Source: JBCDGZ01 sp038750655 (GTDB taxonomy: Bacteria; Bacteroidota; Bacteroidia; Chitinophagales; Saprospiraceae). Taken from it: DNA of 33,742 nucleotides. The notes under the pieces were generated by a model. It was not told the origin of the DNA. It saw only the letters and a program-made list of their open reading frames with translations, and made no database searches. Numbering within the stretch: the stretch's first letter is position 1; the number at the start of each line of letters is the position of its first letter. This document shows, piece by piece, positions 18,201 to 26,700 of the stretch. The stretch is taken from positions 1 through 33,742 of the forward strand of contig JBCDGZ010000089.1 in assembly GCA_038750655.1 (NCBI GenBank), given 5' to 3'. The position numbers were made by a program, and so were the translations under genes.

Positions 18201-21200
18201 CACCGTCGACCATCAGCGGGATGGCACCCTGCGGCATACTACGGATTACGGCTATAGTCAACATCACCATCAACCCATTTCCACCACTACTTCGAATGGT
18301 GCTTTTTCTCAAACAGAACGCATCAAATACGCCCCCGACATTACCCTCGAAGATGGCTATAATTTGCTCGTCAGTAATACGATGATCAATAAGCATATGA
18401 TCGGCCTCCCGCTGATCACCACTACCTCCGGGGAGGAGAATACGGGTAGCCGTGTTGATTACTCCTTTTTCAATTTTTATAAGATTTTACCACAAGCTTA
18501 TCATCGATTGTTAAAGGATGGTACCTGGGAATTGATGGGCACCATACACGAGTACAATCAAGATGAATTTCCTACTCATTATTTGGCTAATTATTATCCG
18601 GATACCATCAAGTATACCTGGGAAAATGACCGAATGATTCGCCGGGATTATATCGACTGGACTAGGCACTTTACCCATGATCCTAACACTCGAATGCAAA
18701 CTTCGGTTACAGAAATCGATGGGCAGACGACGAGCTTCGAATACGATGGCCTACAGCGACTTAATAGGACAACGGCTCGTAATGGAAACATCATCAACCG
18801 AATCAGTTATGGCTATAGCCTGCTCGGCGATCCGGGCAATACGGTAAGCACTCAAACCATTTATAGCAACCTGGATGATCAGGAGCAAGTAAAGTATTAC
18901 GATGGTCTGGGGCGCTATGTTCAAACGGTAAATGTTGGCTATGGAGTGGAGCGAGAGGATGTGGTCACTAATGAAATTGATTATGATGGAGCAGGCCGGG
19001 CTTTTTACAACTTCGACTATCAAACCGGAGGGGTGATCACCAAGTTTGATGACTCTCCGTTGAACCGAAAGACCAAGGATATTCTCCCGGATAACAGTAA
19101 TATCAAATACGAATATTGGGTCAATCGCAGTAGTGAAGTTCCGGGAATCGCTGGTGCCATGCTCTATAAATTAGAAGTGGTGGATGAGAATGGAAACTCC
19201 AACTTTACCTACACCGATTTTATGGATCGGCAGCATATGATCAAAGATGCGGAAGGCGGGGATACCCGTTTTGGCTTCGATGGTTTTGGAAATTTGGAGA
19301 GTGTAAATACACCAGAAGGAGAGGTGTACAATTACCTCTACGATAACTTTAAACGTCTGGAATCTAAAACCATTCCTGGCGGAGGCACCACGATCTATGA
19401 CTATTATGACAATCACCTGTTGAGAAATTCTACAGATGCTAATAATAATGTTGTACAAACTTTTTACGACAGTTATGATCGCCCAGAGTTAGTGCAGCTC
19501 AACGGGGAAGACATCATTACCTACAAATACGATACGGATGTTTGTGGCAATACCAGCACCGGACGGCTGACGCAAAAAGAGGTCAAAGTACTGGATGAGA
19601 ATCGCTTCCTGACCACCCAGTACTGCTATGATCAATACGGTCGGCAAATACAGGAACAGGCGGATAACTACGTCGGCGGTAGTGACGATATTATCAACTT
19701 CTACGATATGGCGGATAATTTGCTAGCCGTTGCCCACGAGCATCAGGGCCTTGAACGCCGCAAGATTGGGAAGAGCTACGAATACGATCATTCCTTCCGC
19801 CTGACGAAAAACTTACACGCTATGAGTGATAACTTGGAGGATATTTTTACCGTGCATGATTTTCAGACCTTAAGTTTTAATAAATACAATAACAAAGACC
19901 AGTTGGTCCAGAAAAATCTGCACGAGCTGGGCAGCGGTGACTTCCTACAGCGAATCGATTATCGCTACAACAGCCGGGCCTGGCTAACCGACATTAATCA
20001 AGTCAAACTAGACCCTGATGATGTCGCCATCCCGAGCTGTGGGGCTGTCAACGTACAGCCTTGCTTCCCCCGTCCCGCCTGCGGCGGCCGAGAAGTCGAA
20101 TTCAGAGAAGTCCTTAAACTCCGCCTGCTCGACAAAAACCTTAGCCTAAACTGCTACCAGGCCTGCGACACCGTCGACCTATGCGACTACACCGCTCCCT
20201 TCAGCTGGGGCGGCTTCGACCGAATCGATTCCATCGTCGCAGATGGCAACCTCGTCCCGCTGCCCAACTATCCTTACCCCCTACAGTATGACCCCGTCAC
20301 TCAAACCAGCTACTATGGAACCATCCTACCAGATTTAGAAAACTGGATGACCAATAATGGCTATGCTGTAGACAGTTCGACCATTACCTTCGATGGGCGA
20401 AGCAGTGTCTTCACCGTCTTCCAAACCGATTTGGTCTTTGATGCCTTCTACGGCTTTGACATCAGCCACGGACTAGGTGTGCAGGAAGCCTTATTCAACT
20501 CTTCCAACTGCAACTCTACCACTACTTGCGATACTATCGAAGTATTCTGCGACCCCGAGAAAGGCATTGCACAATCGCAAGGCTTATCGGATATGCGAGA
20601 GAGTATGGCTAACCTAAAGGCTGCTGACCTGAGCTATCCCACCCAGCTGCATCGGGTGCGCCTATGTTCGCAGGAAGAGGTCTACTTATTGAATCAAGAG
20701 CTGCCTCAGCTGACCGGTAACTATCAAGTTTTACAAACCCTGAACATTGATAAATCCTCTTCCATCCTCAATGCTTCAACGACAAAGACGACGACCTCCC
20801 CCGAGAGCAGTAACAAGGACCTCTTCTCCCTGCACCTCAGTTACCACCAGGGCAATGCGGCACTGGAAGCTCCTGGCCAGCGCAATGGTAACGTGTCGAG
20901 CATGCAGTGGAAAGTGCGCGGCCACACCCCCAAAGCCTACGGCTTCCAGTACGACCGCATCAACCGCTTGGAGAAGGCGAAGTTTGCCGAGTACATTTAC
21001 GATCGCTACCGAGGCTGCACCATCACCAGCGATGGCCGCTACGATGTCTGGAATATCCAGTACGACAAGGATGGCAATCTGCTTAGCCTATACCGCAAGG
21101 GCGTCACCGACATCTGCCCCAACGGCACCCTGGAGTTTGGAGAGATTGACCTGTTGAATTACAACGACTACGACGGCAATCAACTCAAGAGCGTGCTGGA

Positions 21201-22596
21201 TCAAATCCCCGACGAAGGCGGAGTAACCAGCGCCCTCAATGCTTTTGCCTACGACTTTAATGGCAATATGCTCTTCAACACTGGAAAAGGAATTGACTAC
21301 ATTCATTACAATTACCTAAACTTACCGAGGCAGATTTCCTTCAGTTCGACCGGCGCGATTAGTACCGTGTACGATGCCGAAGGCATGAAGCTCAAGAAGT
21401 CCAGCATCGAGCCCGGCGGCGCTACTGTAGACAAGTACTACATCCGAGGAATCGAGTATTCCAGTACCACCGGAGGCATCGAAGCGGTCTACCACGATGA
21501 GGGCCGCATCATCACCGATGCCAACGGCGATTACCGCTACGAGTACAATCTCAAAGACCACCTCGGCAACACCCGCATCATCTTCTCCGACCTCAATGAT
21601 AATGGCCTTATCGAGACGGATGCTAGCAATAATGGCTACTCCGAAATCCTCCAAGAGGAGCACTACTATCCATTCGGGATGAATATGCAGGGCAACTTCG
21701 CTAATCAAGTTGGTACGGAGAATCAATACCAGTATAATGGTAAGGAGTTGACTTCTGAGTTGGGGTTGAATTGGAATGATTATGGGGCGCGGTGGTACGA
21801 TGCGGCGATTGGGAGATGGAGTACTGTGGACCCACTTGCAGAGGATTACTATTCGCACTCCCCTTACAATTATGTTCTTAATAATCCTTTGAAATTTATT
21901 GATCCTGATGGTATGCAGGTAGATGGAGATTATTTTGGTTCGAATGGTAAATACTTAGGAAGTGATGGACTAAATGATAATAAGGTGCATATCGTTACGG
22001 ATGGAGCTGAGACTGAGCAATTAAAAAAATCTTTACGGCGAGCGCGGAAAAATGGAATTGATGAGAGTATGGTTTTTGAAAACTCTAGTTTAGCATCTAC
22101 AATTACTATTACAAAAGCTATAGTAGAAGGAGTCGTTAAATCTACTGAAGCTATGAAGAAAGAAACATCAAAAGGTGCCCGAGATGGTGGATTACATGAG
22201 GAAGGGGGCCATTCTGAAAATGGAACTGTTGTGTTTTGGAAACCAGGAGCTAAGAAGGATGGAAAAACGGAGAACGCTTCAATATATTTATTTAATGGAG
22301 TCAAACCTCCTGGACTGGAAAATGTTGAGGCTGTTTGGCATGTCCATACGAATAAAGGAACGCCAACTGGTGAAATGGTCGATGGCCAGCCGGAATATTT
22401 AGTCGGAGAATCAGGACCATCGACTAAGGGAAAAGACTCTGATACAGGTGGGCATACTGGAATGGAAGCAATGGGCTTTAAAGGTGTTTCTATTGTCTCT
22501 GGAGGAGATAAGAATCGCGTTCATTTTTATAATGGTTCGGGCAGCTATTATAATGTGCCTTATTATAGGTTTAAAAAAATGGCTAAGCAAAGATGA
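15256..22596 (+). CDS. RHS-repeat polymorphic toxin with a JAB/JAMM-like C-terminal tip
   Basis: The 2446-residue protein has a signal peptide (1-23, FYSLISWAQ), then the Bacteroidota RHS opening IPAAPTAQELGKYG and the SpvB/RHS-type GMGWSLNAGG. YD/RHS repeats fill the centre (about 1150-1600 and 1850-2150). The RHS-associated core ends with YDAAIGRWSTVDPLAED...NNPLKFIDPDGM (D2192 and D2216; probable self-cleavage region). The variable tip (about 2221-2446) has a JAMM-like set: E2315/E2316, HVH 2362-2364, S2389 and D2394/D2396, then GFKGVSIVSGG. This suggests a zinc peptidase of the Toxin-JAB kind; the S-to-D spacing is looser than usual. Odd inserts are an eight-cysteine segment (126-157) and a ~260-residue insert (about 1590-1850). 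The next gene overlaps by ATGA. No T9SS domain is present, so the exit route is unknown. Confidence 0.85.
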   Translation: MKNRFRLMLGILCLFYSLISWAQIEEPAPLKGLIPAAPTAQELGKYGEVPVNLYNGLTQVSIPLMELDALHLSMPVSLSYHASGLKVDQLASWVGMGWSLNAGGVITREIRDQPDDAKTYTGNFYCDNNCQNLCFNCDNCGEFDGSRGCLECGEGSCYRDVTRTIDQIGYLYNGQLIDDLYHKSYYTADENMFLHGKINRIFYGVEYGDIQEEDLILDFDLNLDPQYYLICRDDLESAIYNLSTDEVQTAQTFFIIVHTLTSENASGPLNIFLNVLMNYLLSEFNLDPEYLPYIDLEEFFAQYPDLVNCFTYDVLRPEFDVYDTEPDVFNFNFAGYSGQFVFDRNGEPKLFSTDDLRIEHTLSADTNLPSSEFADMGMNSVFGGGITDFTITTPDGTKYVFEEREISVGDDRGQNINYLPLDFIHECDPPFARPYRVDFDHARAAYTSWYLSKVINPYGKQEFQLHYDKEATVDHTGLNQQKSWNCDNSENHTYSSLVSTTLGKRLRRIEWGDIAAGNILGSLDFEANLFRFDLFYPDYFANALDAAGYEQGKALYKIIWKGADDSAIREIQFDYDYLGRTDISALPNCNIDLDNQIWTDRHRYRLKLESITERGWSATGELAEKPPYIFDYNDTPMPPRHSPQRDFWGYYNGNEANSLIPMMYAYPLEDGSATDIHNHYDLFRTIYSVYQRLPAVITDSYSEIVNYDGVDRTANGTFAKAGILEQINYPTGGFAHFDYELNEFRVQDLYNGDIALRGGGLRIAKITTSEGMGRTFDYRDDTGIFTSGRLIDMPLFAESYTNHCEGGNGGTPPPPIKAQTRISSGALTGLLTTKGGFVGYSKVTEQLVGDEDLMPNNGSITHYFSMPAYYEIDEDECDANGDCIYRRPTVQANITEPYADFYPYPPRPNYDWNRGHLERQEIRDAEGGMVREVVNTYEIFGHEKIYALKVSAPPPANIASLQKFALGKYYFISGDKRLVNTYTVDHQRDGTLRHTTDYGYSQHHHQPISTTTSNGAFSQTERIKYAPDITLEDGYNLLVSNTMINKHMIGLPLITTTSGEENTGSRVDYSFFNFYKILPQAYHRLLKDGTWELMGTIHEYNQDEFPTHYLANYYPDTIKYTWENDRMIRRDYIDWTRHFTHDPNTRMQTSVTEIDGQTTSFEYDGLQRLNRTTARNGNIINRISYGYSLLGDPGNTVSTQTIYSNLDDQEQVKYYDGLGRYVQTVNVGYGVEREDVVTNEIDYDGAGRAFYNFDYQTGGVITKFDDSPLNRKTKDILPDNSNIKYEYWVNRSSEVPGIAGAMLYKLEVVDENGNSNFTYTDFMDRQHMIKDAEGGDTRFGFDGFGNLESVNTPEGEVYNYLYDNFKRLESKTIPGGGTTIYDYYDNHLLRNSTDANNNVVQTFYDSYDRPELVQLNGEDIITYKYDTDVCGNTSTGRLTQKEVKVLDENRFLTTQYCYDQYGRQIQEQADNYVGGSDDIINFYDMADNLLAVAHEHQGLERRKIGKSYEYDHSFRLTKNLHAMSDNLEDIFTVHDFQTLSFNKYNNKDQLVQKNLHELGSGDFLQRIDYRYNSRAWLTDINQVKLDPDDVAIPSCGAVNVQPCFPRPACGGREVEFREVLKLRLLDKNLSLNCYQACDTVDLCDYTAPFSWGGFDRIDSIVADGNLVPLPNYPYPLQYDPVTQTSYYGTILPDLENWMTNNGYAVDSSTITFDGRSSVFTVFQTDLVFDAFYGFDISHGLGVQEALFNSSNCNSTTTCDTIEVFCDPEKGIAQSQGLSDMRESMANLKAADLSYPTQLHRVRLCSQEEVYLLNQELPQLTGNYQVLQTLNIDKSSSILNASTTKTTTSPESSNKDLFSLHLSYHQGNAALEAPGQRNGNVSSMQWKVRGHTPKAYGFQYDRINRLEKAKFAEYIYDRYRGCTITSDGRYDVWNIQYDKDGNLLSLYRKGVTDICPNGTLEFGEIDLLNYNDYDGNQLKSVLDQIPDEGGVTSALNAFAYDFNGNMLFNTGKGIDYIHYNYLNLPRQISFSSTGAISTVYDAEGMKLKKSSIEPGGATVDKYYIRGIEYSSTTGGIEAVYHDEGRIITDANGDYRYEYNLKDHLGNTRIIFSDLNDNGLIETDASNNGYSEILQEEHYYPFGMNMQGNFANQVGTENQYQYNGKELTSELGLNWNDYGARWYDAAIGRWSTVDPLAEDYYSHSPYNYVLNNPLKFIDPDGMQVDGDYFGSNGKYLGSDGLNDNKVHIVTDGAETEQLKKSLRRARKNGIDESMVFENSSLASTITITKAIVEGVVKSTEAMKKETSKGARDGGLHEEGGHSENGTVVFWKPGAKKDGKTENASIYLFNGVKPPGLENVEAVWHVHTNKGTPTGEMVDGQPEYLVGESGPSTKGKDSDTGGHTGMEAMGFKGVSIVSGGDKNRVHFYNGSGSYYNVPYYRFKKMAKQR

Positions 22597-23015
22597 TGAA
22601 AATGAAATATCTGGTTCTTGCTATATTTCTATTCATAAGTTGTTCTACTACTATTAGTAAAAAGAATAGAAAACTTGAAATTCAAGATTATCCGTATGAT
22701 CCTTCTTTATTTGAAGTGATAATCCAAGGTAAAGAAGTACCTTATACTGATCTTCAATTTTCTTTAATTGAGTACACTGATTCCTCTATGAATCGTGATA
22801 CCTTTGTTGATATATCTTTTCAAAAGTGGATATTTAGAATTCGTGAAAGTTATATTATCAAAGAAGGTCTTAATGAAATTAAGTATGATAATAGAATTTT
22901 TAAGAATAGTGTCAAGAAGCAGCTCGTACATGAAAGTTTATTCTTTTGTAGAAAGCACTTTATTCTTGACAACGGAGGACATGATATTTATTTAATACCT
23001 ATTCTAAGAAAATAA
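22593..23015 (+). CDS. Small lipoprotein, candidate immunity protein for the RHS tip
   Basis: The 140-residue protein begins MMKMKYLVLAIFLFISCS, a lipoprotein signal with the acceptor Cys at residue 17 (FISC, a slightly unusual box). The residues after Cys (STTISKK) lack the acidic surface-export signal described for Bacteroidota lipoproteins, so I expect it to face the periplasm. The mature part is strand-rich with no recognised domain. Its ATG overlaps the RHS stop (ATGA), the usual arrangement of toxin and immunity genes. Its A/T-rich codon use matches the RHS tip and not the RHS body. The terminator at 23045 closes the unit. The immunity role is inferred from position; an ancillary periplasmic protein is the alternative. 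Confidence 0.7.
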   Translation: MMKMKYLVLAIFLFISCSTTISKKNRKLEIQDYPYDPSLFEVIIQGKEVPYTDLQFSLIEYTDSSMNRDTFVDISFQKWIFRIRESYIIKEGLNEIKYDNRIFKNSVKKQLVHESLFFCRKHFILDNGGHDIYLIPILRK

Positions 23016-23044
23016 GCCCAACTATTGCACCGCAATAGGAATAA

Positions 23045-23080
23045 ATAAACGCCTCGCAGCAATGTGGGGCGTTTATATTT
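23045..23080 (+). terminator. Rho-independent terminator after the lipoprotein gene
   Basis: ATAAACGCC at 23045-23053 is perfectly complementary to GGCGTTTAT at 23068-23076, with a 14-base loop, followed by the T-rich ATTTATT. It lies 29 bp after the lipoprotein stop and would end the RHS-lipoprotein transcript. Confidence 0.75.
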
Positions 23081-23138
23081 ATTCTACTTTAGGCTTGCTG
23101 ATTAAAATATACTTGCATTATTTACACGAAGTCCCTAA

Positions 23139-23407
23139 ATTTGTAAAACAACACGTCCCATAATCCACACCTCATCACCTATCTGCAATCCTGCTCCCCC
23201 TGTAGGAATCCGACCACAAGAAACTTTTCAAAAACCTTCAGGTGCCTACTACAGGCATTAGCTCGCTTTGTTGCTCGTGCTAACAAAGAATGGGCTACAC
23301 CAGACGAATTTGTTTACGGATTTAATAGTTGGGGAGCTGTCTCTTATCACAAGGGCAGCTCACTTTTATTTGATACTGTGGGTATAATGAATAAAGGTCT
23401 GATTTAA
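23139..23407 (+). pseudogene. Frameshifted coding remnant downstream of the RHS unit
   Basis: One frame reads protein-like text ending PVGIRPQETFQKPSGAYYRH and stops near 23265. A second frame continues from about 23250 as ALARFVARANKEWATPDEF and FVYGFNSWGAVSYHKGSS, then LLFDTVGIMNKGLI, to TAA at 23405-23407. Joined across a single frameshift they look like the C-terminal end of a real protein, but there is no start codon or signal. The position, just after a toxin/immunity unit, fits a displaced old RHS tip or immunity gene. This is inferred; the family is not recognised. Confidence 0.35.
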
Positions 23408-23656
23408 TATATTTATTTTTCATTTTTATTGTCCAAAATGTGTTAAAAGGAAGGGGAGAATACCTATCTTTATGCCCTGTGAATCAATTACCTAGATGGT
23501 GCCGTCGTCGAATCTTCCCCCCCAGTTAACGATAGTGCCAGTCCAATCTCGACCAAAACCACCAATCTCTTAGCTCGGCTACTCGTCGGGCCCCCATAAA
23601 ACGTATATCAACACTTAACGTCATCTGCACATCGCCTGTATGTTAACGCATTAATT

Positions 23657-23705
23657 CAACTTGTATTAACTAACTCAAGTTGTGGTGAACTGGAATCGCA
23701 ACTTG
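23657..23705 (+). repeat. Three alternating CAACTTG / CAAGTTG arms in the adhesin leader
   Basis: CAACTTG occurs at 23657-23663 and 23699-23705, and its complement CAAGTTG at 23676-23682. The middle arm can pair with either outer arm, giving two mutually exclusive hairpins 16 bp before the ATG at 23722. A regulatory role is speculative because the arms are only 7 bp. Confidence 0.3.
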
Positions 23706-23721
23706 CACTAAACTACATTCG

Positions 23722-26700
23722 ATGAGACTCTTAATTACCCTCTTTGCTGTTGCATTCAGCTTGACGTTGGTATCTGCCCAATCCGTTTGGACAGGTGCGG
23801 TCGATAGCGATTGGAACAACCCCGCCAACTGGGCCGGTGGCGTTCCAACCAGCGGTACGGTAGCTACCATCCCCGGCAGTCCGCAGGGAGGAAATTTCCC
23901 CGTTTATACCGGTGATCCGGTAGTGGATTACACCATTCAAAATCTCGGTACCTTGACTTTCGACGCCTACATCTATAACAATGGTACCGTCATCAATTTT
24001 TCCAATGGTGAAATCATTAGTAATAACTATTTTATCAATGCCGGAACGGTGGTTTTTGATAATGATGGGATACTGACCAACAATGGTACCTTTGATAACT
24101 ATGGCACCTTTGATCATGCGGCTTCGGCGGTGTTGAATATCGCCGACGCTGCGGTGTACAACAACTTTGGGACTTTCCGAAGCAATGGGGTCATCAACAA
24201 TGATGGCTCTTTTATCAATGAAGGCAATGCCCGTACGACGCAGGATTTCCAGAACAGCGGAACTTTGATTAATCGTGGAAACCTGGAAAGTACAACGGCC
24301 AGCCATTTTTCCAATAATACTGGCGCAAGCTTCACCAATGCTAGTGGAGCAACTTTTTCGGTCAATGGTACTTTTCCCAACAACGGTGCTTTGGAGAATG
24401 CCGGAGAATTCGGCGTGCTTTCAACGGCGGTGTTGACCAATACCACCACCATTAACAACACCGGAGAATGGCAGAACGCCGGGCAAACCGTCAATGATGC
24501 CAACTTCATCAATGATGGAACTTTCGTCAATAATGATGTGGCCACTTTGGAGAATAATAACAACTTCCAAAACAACGGAACGCTCGACAACTCGGTTTGC
24601 GGGATCATCATCCAGAATGCCGGAAATACCATCGGTGGAACGGTCATCAACGAGGGGATTGTCTATGAGATTAGTGGGCAAGTGGATGTTACCGAGAGTG
24701 AGTTGGGCAATGAGTTCAACCAGCTGGGCCAAACCAAACCTCCCGTTCCTGGCTGTAAGCCAGCGGTGATCAACTTGGGCTGCGATGGTACGGTCGTCGT
24801 CACTCCTGATGATGTGGACAAAGGCGGCTACGCCCAGTGCGGAGCTTCGCTGGTCTCCCGTACGGTGAGCCCGAATACCTTTACGCTAGCGGATGTCGGT
24901 GATCGCTTTGTCACCATTAGCTTTGAGGATGACAACGGTAATGTTTCTTCCTGCGAGACCTTTATTAGTATTGTGGCGGAAAATAATCCTTTGGCCAACT
25001 TGCGCTTCGAAGAGGGGAGTGGTCAGACGACTGCTGACGAATCAGGTAATGGTAATGATGGGACTTTGCTGGGTGGCACCGCTTGGACTACTGGTCAGGT
25101 AGGTGGAGCCATTTTGTTGGATGGACAGAATGATCGGGTGAGCATTGCGACAGATCCGAGCCAGGATGCCAGCGGCCAGTTGGCGATTTCGGCCTGGGTC
25201 AATCCGACTAGTATTGATAATGGGGATGGTATTTTGGTAAAAGGGACGGCGGTGAGCCCCTATGCTTTGCGCTTGAATGCCAACGGCAGTTTGCGCTTTA
25301 CGGCCAATCGCAACAGCCCGCAGGGGGCCGTCGGCAGCGGCAACTGGAGTTCTAACACCACCATCAACACCGGAGAATGGACCCACGTCGCCGTTAACTA
25401 CGACGGCAGCACCCTCCAATTCTACATCAACGGCCAGCTGGACAGCAATCAACCCACCCCCAACCTCACCTTCGGCATCTCCAACGAACCCCTCATCATC
25501 GGTGCCGATCTCCCCGATACCGACGAGTACTTCAACGGCGCTATCGACGAAGTACAACTCTACTGCCGGACCCTGAGCGAAGAAGAAATCATCAATCAGG
25601 CCATTCAAAACGTCGATAACCCTAGTCTGGACATTAGCTGCCCTGGTGACATCGCCGTCACCGCTGCCGCTGGCGCGGCCAATGCGATTGTCGACTACAG
25701 CCCACCAACCGCCACCAGCAACTGCACCACCGGCGGCGGCGGCCTCCCCGCCTGTACCGACATCTCCGAAAGCATCGCCGGCTTCACCTACATCGGCGAA
25801 TTCGGCAACTCGAAATACTATTTTTCTAACCAAACCAACCTCACCTGGGCACAAGCCAAAACCTTGACCGAAAACAGTGGGGGCCGTTTAGCCATCGTCG
25901 ACGATGCCCAGGAAAACGAATATATCCGTAGCAATATGGCCTCTGGAACTTCCGTCTGGATCGGTCTGACAGATGAAGTCAACGAGGGCACCTTCGTCTG
26001 GGTAGACGGACAAGTATCCACCTTTTTCAATTGGAGCCCCGGCGAGCCTAATAACTCTGGCGGGCAGGAAAACTACGTTCGCCTACGCCAGGACAACGGC
26101 GGCTGGACCGATCGGGATGCCAATTTCCAACTGGCCGCTGTGATGGAAATCGAGTGCGATAATACACCTCCTTGCGCCAATGCGCCCAATGCCGTTCCAG
26201 GCTTCACCCTAATCGGCGAATACAACAACAGCAAATACTATCGCTCCAACAGCACCGCCAACTGGCCTGCGGCTCAAGCCGACTGTGCAGCCAACGGCGG
26301 CAATCTGGTGACCATCAATGACCTAGACGAGAATGAGTTTGTTCGCAGCAATTTGACTATTGGAACCTCCTCCTGGATCGGCCTAAACGACGAGGCGAAC
26401 GAAGGTACCTATGTATGGGTCAATGGCGAGCCCTTCGGCTATACCAATTGGAGCAGTAACGAACCGAGTAGAGGGAGCGGAGAAGACTATATCCGTTTGC
26501 GTCAGGACAATGGCCAATGGACGGATCGTACCCTTGCACAAAGCTATCATTACGTCATGGAAATTCCTTGCCAGAGCAACCAAAACTCTTGCAATAGCTC
26601 GCCCAATAGCTACGCCGGCTTCAGCCTGATTGGTGAATTCAATGGCAGCAAATACTTCCTTTCCAATACGGCAGAATTGTTTACTACAGCCATTTCTCTA

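Larger units (their letters stand above)
23016..23721 (+). other. 706-bp gap between the RHS unit and the giant adhesin
   Basis: This stretch holds a terminator (23045-23080) and a broken coding remnant (23139-23407). About 315 bp of leader without a recognisable gene follow, ending in alternating CAACTTG/CAAGTTG arms before the adhesin start. The TATCTTTA at 23465-23472 resembles the Bacteroidota -7 element TAnnTTTG, but no matching -33 element is visible, so I do not call a promoter. Confidence 0.5.

Noticed and set aside
22448..22657. A 69-codon plus-strand frame across the RHS/lipoprotein junction.
   Set aside because: It is out of frame with two better-supported genes and its text is a frame-shifted copy of the RHS tip.
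23461..23475. TATCTTTA as a possible Bacteroidota promoter -7 element for the adhesin gene.
   Set aside because: One mismatch to TAnnTTTG and no TTTG/TTG about 19-20 bp upstream; too weak to call.
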